Shown here in pieces: positions 1-6,400 of a DNA stretch of 8,582 nucleotides. The stretch's first letter is position 1, and each line of letters opens with the position of its first letter. The DNA is from Acidimicrobiaceae bacterium (GTDB lineage Bacteria > Actinomycetota > Acidimicrobiia > Acidimicrobiales > UBA8592): contig PBMJ01000017.1 in the NCBI GenBank assembly GCA_002722525.1, forward strand, positions 1 through 8,582. The letters run 5' to 3'. The notes beneath the pieces were generated by a model. That model did not search any database. It saw only the letters and a program-made list of their open reading frames with translations, and was not told the origin of the DNA. Made by a program: the position numbers and the translations under genes.

Positions 1-232
1 CCATGAGTCTCCTTGCCTTCACTTTGCCAATTTTTGGCATTGATTCAAGAATTGCAAGAACTTTCGTTCTACTTACAATCTCATTTTGATCTGAAATGTC
101 TAGAACTTGTCTCAATGTAAGGGAACCCATTTTTATACGCGCCTTAAGCTCTGCGCGTACTCTTCGAGCCTCAGCAGCTTTTTCAAGAGCAGCTTTACGC
201 TGTGCGTCAGTTAATTTAGGAGGTGATGCCAT
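1..232 (-). CDS. mihF: Integration host factor, actinobacterial type (mIHF), 3' part missing
   Basis: This is the first 77 codons of a small basic nucleoid protein; the gene runs off the window at position 1. The actinobacterial family is about 105 residues long, so roughly 28 residues are missing. Seen here: a start MASPPKLTDAQR, a charged helix rich in Ala, Glu, Lys and Arg (about residues 10-33), and the helix-two-turn-helix signature ESMPKIGKVKA (about 63-73), which matches the LPKVGKVKA motif of the mycobacterial protein. The family binds duplex DNA without strong sequence specificity, compacts the nucleoid and stimulates phage integrases. The ATG at 232 matches the usual family N-terminus. 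Its only Shine-Dalgarno-like sequence, AGG, lies 1 nt upstream, closer than usual. The gene follows pyrF by 55 nt in the same direction, a neighbourhood conserved in many actinobacteria, where gmk and rpoZ come next (outside this window). Confidence 0.94.
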   Translation of the reverse strand, partial: MASPPKLTDAQRKAALEKAAEARRVRAELKARIKMGSLTLRQVLDISDQNEIVSRTKVLAILESMPKIGKVKARRLM

Positions 233-239
233 ACCTAAA
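215..239 (-). repeat. Inverted repeat enclosing the mihF start codon
   Basis: On the mRNA strand TTTAGG (239-234) and CCTAAA (220-215) are perfect 6-bp complements separated by 13 nt. The loop holds the mihF ATG, and the only ribosome-site-like AGG is in the stem. A hairpin would hide the start region, but the stem is short and AU-rich at its base. The repeat is seen directly; a regulatory role is only a possibility. Confidence 0.35.
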
Positions 240-287
240 GAATAGTTCTGAGCAGACCGATAGTGGTGTATTTCTTTTAAGAGGTCG

Positions 288-983
288 TTATGGATTGTCT
301 ATCTCTGCGTAGATTGTTTCAGCAGCTTCAGTTGGATTTCCTGCTTCTGTAATCGCTCTCCCTATCACGAGAAGCCCAGCACCTTCTTCGAGCGCCATAG
401 ATGGGGTGGCTACTTTCTTTTGATCATGCGCCTTCATTCCTAATGGGCGAATCCCAGGTACAACGGCTAGCAAGTCCGGAGCTTGTTTAGAAACAATGGG
501 TAGATCTAGAGCCGAGCATACCAAACCTAAGCAACCTGAATCTTTTGCTACTCCAATACGATCTTTCATCAATTCTTCATCGGTATTTGGATCACTAGTG
601 AGGATCGTCACACCTAAAGCAACTGGAGCCCCGATACCGGCATTTTGCGCCCCTTCTAGAAGTCCTTCTACCCCAGCTGTCATCATTTCAGAACCTCCGG
701 ACGTGTGAAGCGTGAGATAATTGACCCCAAGGGAACCTAAGACCTTTGAAGCCCGATGGACTGTATTGGGAATATCGTGCAATTTTAGATCAAGAAAAAT
801 TTTGTACCCGAGTTGTTGAAAAGTACCGATAACCTCAGGCCCTGCAGCACTGTATAGCTCCAACCCGATCTTTAGTACTGAGAAATACGATTGCAGTTCT
901 CTTGCTAAACGAACTCCCGCGACTAAATCATCTACATCTAAGGCCAATGCGAGCTTATTTCTTATCTCGTCATTTCTCTCCAT
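288..983 (-). CDS. pyrF: Orotidine 5'-phosphate decarboxylase, short type
   Basis: Cytosolic enzyme for the last step of UMP synthesis, OMP to UMP plus CO2. The 231-residue length fits the short E. coli/Bacillus subfamily. Visible motifs are ALDV (13-16, with Asp16), Lys38 in VLKIG, and the catalytic Asp65-x-Lys67-x-x-Asp70 array in FLDLKLHDIPNTV. The phosphate-gripping loops GIRP (177-180) and IGRAIT (207-212) are also present, so all key residues of an active enzyme are in place. The high-GC actinobacteria I know (Mycobacterium, Streptomyces) carry a longer, divergent PyrF subfamily, so this type is informative about lineage. The ATG at 983 lies 17 nt after the pyrD stop. The gap is purine-rich (AAGAAAGAAGAGAAGAT) with only a weak GAAG-like ribosome site. 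It is the last pyrimidine gene of the run; mihF follows. Confidence 0.97.
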   Translation of the reverse strand: MERNDEIRNKLALALDVDDLVAGVRLARELQSYFSVLKIGLELYSAAGPEVIGTFQQLGYKIFLDLKLHDIPNTVHRASKVLGSLGVNYLTLHTSGGSEMMTAGVEGLLEGAQNAGIGAPVALGVTILTSDPNTDEELMKDRIGVAKDSGCLGLVCSALDLPIVSKQAPDLLAVVPGIRPLGMKAHDQKKVATPSMALEEGAGLLVIGRAITEAGNPTEAAETIYAEIDNP

Positions 984-1000
984 ATCTTCTCTTCTTTCTT

Positions 1001-1954
1001 TTATTGAATAGGCAAACGGCTACTTGGTTGACTCTTTCCCACTATTGATGCAATTTCTTCTATAGAGTTCCGCCTGCACCACTGGCGGAGGCCTTTGATT
1101 ATTTTTTTAGACACTCGAGGATCGGCGAAATTTGCGGTACCAATTTGAACTGCGTTTGCACCAGCCATCAAAAATTCAAGCGCGTGCTTATGAGACGATA
1201 TGCCTCCGACGCCAACTATCGGAACATCTGGAAGAGCTGACCGAACATCAAAGACTGAACGTACAGCCACAGGGCGAATGGCAGGGCCGCTCAATCCTCC
1301 TCCACCAGCTCCCAAAATAGGTCTTCCTGTTTCAATATCTATGGCCATACCTAGAAGTGTGTTCACTAGAGTAAGAGCATCCGCACCTCCCGAAACCGCA
1401 GCTCCAGCAATTTCCACTAGAGCCGATGTATTCGGGCTCAACTTGGCCCATCTAGGTCGATTAATTTTAGTAGTTGCTTCCATAACAGCTTTTGTCATCT
1501 CCGCTGAATGGGAGAAGATAGCACCACGTTCTTCAACATTTGGGCATGAAACGTTCACTTCAATCGCTATAACTTCGGTAGGAAGCCCCTTGCAGAAGTC
1601 AGCTGCCTCTGTGTAGTCATCAATTGTGCGCCCCCAAATGCTGACGATGATGGCAGCCCCTGATTCGATCAAGGCAGGCATTTCACTTTCAGCCCATTTT
1701 TCTAATCCCGGACCTTGCAATCCAACACTGTTAATCATTCCTGAGGGAGTCTGATGGACTCGTGGTGCTGGATTCCCTTTCCATGGGTAAGGAGAAAGAC
1801 TTTTTACGACTACTGCGCCTAGTTCGCTTAAGTTAAGGAACGAAGAAAACTCTGCGCTGTGTCCAGCTGTTCCCGATGCAAGCATTACAGGGTTTTGTAG
1901 GAACAGTTCGCCGACTTTTGTCTGCAAGGATGAGAAGCTCGGATGAGGCGACAT
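1001..1954 (-). CDS. pyrD: Dihydroorotate dehydrogenase, class 1B-like catalytic subunit
   Basis: FMN-dependent oxidation of dihydroorotate to orotate, the fourth step of the pathway. The 317-residue protein is a TIM barrel without the N-terminal membrane helix of class 2 enzymes. Visible motifs are NPVMLASGT (21-29), Lys51 of the FMN site, NPAPRV (61-66), GMINSVGLQGPG (72-83), the catalytic loop NVSCPN (134-139) with base Cys137, KLSPN (171-175), NTLLGM (198-203), and the FMN-phosphate loops GVGGI (248-252) and IGTANF (271-276). The Cys base and the sequence after it resemble Bacillus PyrD (class 1B) more than the class 1A form SCPNVPGK. Class 1B enzymes normally pair with the Fe-S/FAD subunit PyrK to use NAD+. 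No pyrK lies beside it, so the electron acceptor is unclear. The ATG at 1954 starts 2 nt after the carB stop, which suggests coupled translation; its ribosome site is weak. Confidence 0.96.
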   Translation of the reverse strand: MSPHPSFSSLQTKVGELFLQNPVMLASGTAGHSAEFSSFLNLSELGAVVVKSLSPYPWKGNPAPRVHQTPSGMINSVGLQGPGLEKWAESEMPALIESGAAIIVSIWGRTIDDYTEAADFCKGLPTEVIAIEVNVSCPNVEERGAIFSHSAEMTKAVMEATTKINRPRWAKLSPNTSALVEIAGAAVSGGADALTLVNTLLGMAIDIETGRPILGAGGGGLSGPAIRPVAVRSVFDVRSALPDVPIVGVGGISSHKHALEFLMAGANAVQIGTANFADPRVSKKIIKGLRQWCRRNSIEEIASIVGKSQPSSRLPIQ

Positions 1955-1956
1955 CT

Positions 1957-4900
1957 CTAGATCTCTAATCGTTGTTGTGTTAATGTTTTTCTGTGGAAAT
2001 GCTGCAGAGGCCGCACCCGAAGAGTGTGACTGCGCCAGTCGACAAGTCCCTTAGCTAACGCTAGACCAGCAGATGCGGTGGTCAAAAGGGGAATACCCTG
2101 TTCTGCCGCAGCTTTTCGTATATGGTCACCATCTGCTCGAGGACCTCGCCCACGCGGCGAGTTGATAACTAATCGTATTTTCCCTGATTCAATCAACTCA
2201 ATGGCCGTGGTCCCTTCCTTCTCCCCGATCTTGGCAATGACATCGATTACTTCAATGTTTGCTGCGTTGAGCGCAGTTGCTGTTCCACGAGTAGCTGCAA
2301 TAGTAAATCCAAGGTTGGTGAGTAATGAAGCTGTTTCAATACCTGTTTCTTTGTCGCGGTCTGCTAAAGAGAGGAAAACAGTGCCTGTTTCAGGGAGGGA
2401 CATTCCGGCAGCTATCTGACTTTTTGCAAAGGCTAGGCCCGGAGTTACGTCTATGCCCATCACTTCTCCAGTTGAGCGCATCTCAGGACCAAGAATTGCA
2501 TCAGTTTCTGGAAATCTATTAAACGGCAAGACTGCTTCTTTTACTGAAACATGATCACCGGTGACTTTGGCCTCTAAACCACCATTCTCTTTAAGCTCTA
2601 TAAGCGTCTCTCCAAGCATTACTCTTGAAGCGACTTTCACCAATGGAATACCAATAGCTTTTGAAACGAAAGGTACAGTCCTCGAGGCACGTGGGTTCGC
2701 CTCAATAACAAAGACTGTTTCCGACTCTCCGACCTTCTTCACAACATATTGGATATTAATGAGCCCAACCACTTCTAGTCTTTCTGCAATTCGGTTCGTG
2801 TACTCCTCTAGGGTCGCAAGTGTCGTACTGCTGAGATTCTGCGGAGGGAGCATGCAAGCACTATCTCCTGAGTGAACACCTGCTTCTTCGACATGCTCCA
2901 TTATCCCGCCTATAAACACATCACCATCTTTATCTCGGATCGCATCGACATCGACCTCTGTTGCATCTTCCAAGAAACGATCTACTAATACTGGCCGTTC
3001 CGCTGACAACCCTCCTTCGCGCCCTAGACTTCCTTGCTGCGTTAGTTCCTGCATGGCTGAATTGAGTTGCTCATCATCATAAACGATGCTCATAGCCCTC
3101 CCCCCAAGGACATACGAGGGGCGAATAAGAACTGGGTATCCGACACGTTTAACTATGGTCAGTGCTTCTTCCAGACTGACGGCTGTTCCACCAGGCGGTT
3201 GGGGAATCTCCAACTGCGAACATACAGCATTCCACCTTTCACGATCTTCAGCTAAATCAATTGAATCCGGAGATGTTCCGGCAATTATGTTTTCAGGTAA
3301 GGCGTTAGCCAGCTTTAAGGGAGTTTGGCCTCCGAGACCGACAATAACTCCAGCTATTCCAGGGCCATTAGCTCTCTTTGCTGATTCAGTTTCTACTTCA
3401 AGGATATTTCTAACATCTTCTTCAGTCAGTGGTTCAAAGAATAAGCGGTCACTTGTGTCGTAATCTGTTGAAACTGTTTCTGGGTTGCAATTTACCATGA
3501 TGGTCTCATAACCTATTTCCCTCAATGCAAAGCTTGCATGGACACAACAGTAGTCAAATTCGATTCCCTGCCCTATGCGATTAGGTCCGGAACCAAGAAT
3601 AACCACCTTCGGCTTATCTGATGCTGCTACTTCATTATCATCGTCATAAGTTGAGTAATGATACGGAGTTTCAGCTTCAAATTCGGCGCTGCAGGTGTCA
3701 ACTGTCTTAAAAACGGGAAGAACTCCTAGTTCAACACGCTTATTCCTCACAGCCTCCTCTTCTTCATCCCATAGGTAAGCCAGCTGATAATCGCTGAATC
3801 CCAATCGCTTGGCGCGACGCAATGAAAGGTGTGAGACGTTTTCTAGGTTCTGTTCCTCAAGAAAGCATCTCTCCTCGACGATGAGAAGCATCTGATCAAG
3901 AAACCAAGGGTCAATCCCAGTTATATCATGAAGTGTTTCTATCGAAACGCCTCTATACAGCAACTCTGCTACTTCAAATATTCGAGTCGGCGTCCCAACT
4001 TCTACCTTCTTGATGAGCTCTTCATCATCAATATCTTTGAAATTCACTTCGCTATTATCAGCGTTAAGGCCAAACCTGCCTAATTCAAGAGAACGGATGG
4101 CTTTTTGAAGCGACTCTGGAAACGTTCTACCAATTGACATTACTTCACCCACTGATTGCATCTGTGTGCCCAAAACAGCAGGGGTCCCAGGAAATTTTTC
4201 AAAAGCCCACCTAGGTATTTTCGTCACTACGTAATCTATGGTTGGTTCAAAACTTGCTGGCGTCTTTTTAGTTATATCATTTGGAATCTCATCAAGCGTG
4301 TACCCAATAGCTAGCTTCGTAGCAATCTTTGCAATCGGAAATCCTGTAGCTTTAGAGGCAAGGGCTGAAGACCTGCTAACTCGCGGATTCATTTCGATGA
4401 TGACGAACTCTCCATTAGCGGGATCGACTGCGAATTGAACGTTAGATCCACCAGTTTCAACCCCTACCCTTCTCATACAGGCAAAGGCGGCATTCCTAAG
4501 AGTTTGATACTCAACGTCAGATAATGTTTGAGTCGGTGCGACGGTTATCGAATCACCAGTATGTACACCCATTGGATCTAGGTTCTCTATTGAGCAGACG
4601 ACTACACAGTTATCTGCCCTATCTCTCATTACCTCCAGTTCATATTCTTTCCATCCTTTAATTGATTGCTCAATTAGAATCTCATGAATAGGGCTAGCTG
4701 CGAGACCATTAGAGGCTAACTTATTAAACTCTTCGAAGGTTTCAGCTATTCCGGTCCCTTTCCCTCCAAGAATATAAGCTGGTCGCACAATAACTGGAAG
4801 CCCTATTTCTTCAATGATTTTTTCAGCATCGTCCATCGAATGCGCAACTCCGCTGATCGGGACTGGCAATCCAATCTCTATCATGGCATCTTTAAAGCGA

Positions 4901-5289
4901 GCTCTATCTTCTGCTGTGGCGATCGCTTCAGCATCAGCTCCGATAAGTTCAACTCCATTTGCTTCTAGAACTCCCATTTCAACTAGTTCTATAGCTAAGT
5001 TAAGGGCGGTCTGGCCACCGAGGGTTGGCAAGAGAGCGTCGGGCTTCTCTTCTTCTATTATCTTTGTCAGTATTTCTGCCGTCAGAGGCTCTATATAAGT
5101 AGCGTCTGCAAAATCTGGATCAGTCATGATTGTTGCAGGGTTTGAATTTGCTAATACAACCGTGTAGCCCTCTTCGCGAAGTACGCGGCAAGCTTGGGTG
5201 CCCGAGTAGTCAAACTCACATGCCTGTCCGATGACTATAGGTCCGGATCCTATTAGGAGAATCTTTTCGATATCAGTTCGTTTAGGCAT
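1957..5289 (-). CDS. carB: Carbamoyl-phosphate synthase large subunit
   Basis: Makes carbamoyl phosphate from bicarbonate, two ATP and ammonia channelled from CarA, feeding both pyrimidine and arginine synthesis. With the start chosen here it is 1110 residues, normal for the family. The two homologous halves are both intact. The first has GSGPIVIGQ (about 14-22), the glycine-rich loop LGGKGTG (174-180) and EMNPRVSRSSAL (299-310). The second has GSGPNRIGQG (566-575), VLGGRAM (727-733) and EANPRASRT (863-871). A C-terminal MGS-like allosteric domain (about 970-1090) contains ATRGTA and VINSPRGRGPRADGD; in relatives this domain senses UMP and ornithine. I prefer ATG 5289 because the protein then begins MPKRTD, as in E. 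coli and close to mycobacterial CarB, and has GGTGG 5 nt upstream. The in-frame ATG at 5301 would add MVAK. The gene overlaps the carA stop by 8 nt (ATGCCTAA). Confidence 0.98.
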   Translation of the reverse strand: MPKRTDIEKILLIGSGPIVIGQACEFDYSGTQACRVLREEGYTVVLANSNPATIMTDPDFADATYIEPLTAEILTKIIEEEKPDALLPTLGGQTALNLAIELVEMGVLEANGVELIGADAEAIATAEDRARFKDAMIEIGLPVPISGVAHSMDDAEKIIEEIGLPVIVRPAYILGGKGTGIAETFEEFNKLASNGLAASPIHEILIEQSIKGWKEYELEVMRDRADNCVVVCSIENLDPMGVHTGDSITVAPTQTLSDVEYQTLRNAAFACMRRVGVETGGSNVQFAVDPANGEFVIIEMNPRVSRSSALASKATGFPIAKIATKLAIGYTLDEIPNDITKKTPASFEPTIDYVVTKIPRWAFEKFPGTPAVLGTQMQSVGEVMSIGRTFPESLQKAIRSLELGRFGLNADNSEVNFKDIDDEELIKKVEVGTPTRIFEVAELLYRGVSIETLHDITGIDPWFLDQMLLIVEERCFLEEQNLENVSHLSLRRAKRLGFSDYQLAYLWDEEEEAVRNKRVELGVLPVFKTVDTCSAEFEAETPYHYSTYDDDNEVAASDKPKVVILGSGPNRIGQGIEFDYCCVHASFALREIGYETIMVNCNPETVSTDYDTSDRLFFEPLTEEDVRNILEVETESAKRANGPGIAGVIVGLGGQTPLKLANALPENIIAGTSPDSIDLAEDRERWNAVCSQLEIPQPPGGTAVSLEEALTIVKRVGYPVLIRPSYVLGGRAMSIVYDDEQLNSAMQELTQQGSLGREGGLSAERPVLVDRFLEDATEVDVDAIRDKDGDVFIGGIMEHVEEAGVHSGDSACMLPPQNLSSTTLATLEEYTNRIAERLEVVGLINIQYVVKKVGESETVFVIEANPRASRTVPFVSKAIGIPLVKVASRVMLGETLIELKENGGLEAKVTGDHVSVKEAVLPFNRFPETDAILGPEMRSTGEVMGIDVTPGLAFAKSQIAAGMSLPETGTVFLSLADRDKETGIETASLLTNLGFTIAATRGTATALNAANIEVIDVIAKIGEKEGTTAIELIESGKIRLVINSPRGRGPRADGDHIRKAAAEQGIPLLTTASAGLALAKGLVDWRSHTLRVRPLQHFHRKTLTQQRLEI

Positions 5290-6400
5290 CTTGGCCACCA
5301 TTCACCCTGTCCATTAGTTGATCAAACTCAGAAAACAAATAAGCGCTGTCATGCGGCCCCGGCCCTGCCTCAGGGTGGTGTTGGACACTAAAGGCATTAG
5401 CTTCGGAAACAGTAAGGCCCTGACATACTCCGTCATTAAGATTCACATGGGTTACGGACGCTTTCCCATCTAGCGTTTCAGGATCAACTGCGAAATTGTG
5501 ATTTTGACTGGTTATTTCAATTTCTCCTGTAACCATATTTTTCACGGGGTGGTTTGCGCCATGGTGGCCGAATGGCATCTTTACTGTCTCAGCTCCGATC
5601 GCTATACCTAAGAGCTGATGCCCAAGACATATTCCAAACATCGGGACTTTACCAAGTAAATTAGCAATAGTTTCTGGCGCTTTCCTAACGGAGGAGGGGT
5701 CTCCCGGCCCATTAGAGAGAAAGACCCCATCAGGCCCATATGCAAGAACGTCGTCAGCTGAAGTCCAAGCTGGAACAACCTGCACGTCTCCGATCATCGA
5801 AAGATGTTTAATAATTGTTCTCTTTATTCCAAAATCTAAGGCAACTATTTTCTTATTGTGTGTTCCATTGCTTCTAATTGCGGGAACAAAATAGGGTTCA
5901 GGGCATGTGACTTCCGCAACGAGGTCAATGTTGCTAGTTCCTGTCTCCTTTTTAGCTGCAGCAAGTAAAGTGTCTTCATCGGTGGTTCCGAAAGCACCAG
6001 GCATGGCGCCGGCTTCGCGGATATGTCTGGTCAGCCGCCTAGTGTCCACCCCACAAATTCCAGAAACTTTTGAATCAACAAGGAAAGTATTCAGATTTGT
6101 ATCTGATCGCCAGTTGCTATGACGTCTTGCTAAATCCTTAATTATGATTCCCCTACAATAAGGCTTACTACTTTCAAAGTCTTCAGCGTTTATTCCATAG
6201 TTCCCAATATGAGGATACGTGAAGGTGATAATCTGACCTGCATAGGAAGGATCCGTTATAACTTCTTGATATCCAGTGAGCGCAGTATTAAAAACTACCT
6301 CTCCGCTTGCATATCCCTGGTCTGGTTCATAACCGATCAGTTCCCCCTCAAAGACGGCCCCATCTTCTAGAACAAGAGCTGCTTGTTTTATCTCAGTCAT
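5282..6400 (-). CDS. carA: Carbamoyl-phosphate synthase small (glutaminase) subunit
   Basis: Hydrolyses glutamine and passes ammonia through a tunnel to CarB. The 372-residue length is typical. The N-terminal CarA-specific domain (about 1-150) includes GEVVFNTALTGYQE (33-46), TYPHIGNYG (61-69) and GVDTRRLT (117-124). The class I glutamine amidotransferase domain follows (about 183-365). It has LSNGPGDP (228-235), the nucleophile Cys258 in FGICLGHQ, SQNHNF (298-303), and the His342/Glu344 pair in HHPEAGPGP, so the catalytic triad is complete. The ATG at 6400 directly follows the TAA of the upstream pyrC-type gene (TAAATG), with a good AAGGGA ribosome site 4 nt upstream. The 3' end overlaps carB by 8 nt, which fits 1:1 synthesis of the two subunits. 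No other small-subunit gene is present here. Confidence 0.98.
   Translation of the reverse strand: MTEIKQAALVLEDGAVFEGELIGYEPDQGYASGEVVFNTALTGYQEVITDPSYAGQIITFTYPHIGNYGINAEDFESSKPYCRGIIIKDLARRHSNWRSDTNLNTFLVDSKVSGICGVDTRRLTRHIREAGAMPGAFGTTDEDTLLAAAKKETGTSNIDLVAEVTCPEPYFVPAIRSNGTHNKKIVALDFGIKRTIIKHLSMIGDVQVVPAWTSADDVLAYGPDGVFLSNGPGDPSSVRKAPETIANLLGKVPMFGICLGHQLLGIAIGAETVKMPFGHHGANHPVKNMVTGEIEITSQNHNFAVDPETLDGKASVTHVNLNDGVCQGLTVSEANAFSVQHHPEAGPGPHDSAYLFSEFDQLMDRVNGGQDA
5295..5299 (-). promoter_or_regulatory. Probable ribosome binding site deciding the carB start
   Basis: GGTGG sits 5 nt before ATG 5289, one mismatch from GGAGG. The alternative ATG at 5301 has AGGG (5305-5308) only 3 nt upstream, which is too close. 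Together with the MPKRTD family N-terminus this favours 5289. The site lies inside carA. Confidence 0.45.

Noticed and set aside
270..284. A short inverted repeat TCTT-AA-AAGA after pyrF as a terminator
   Set aside because: The stem is 4 bp with a 2-nt loop, AU-rich, and followed by no T-tract. It is too weak to support a terminator.
984..1000. The purine-rich pyrD-pyrF gap as a regulatory element
   Set aside because: Only 17 nt of A/G-rich sequence; it is adequately explained as a weak ribosome binding region.
1200..1616. A 138-codon open frame on the plus strand inside pyrD, and similar plus-strand frames such as 3086-3463 and 2078-2419
   Set aside because: They lie wholly antisense to strongly conserved enzymes, have no recognisable domain, and are low-complexity Ser/Ala/Pro-rich translations typical of the complementary strand.
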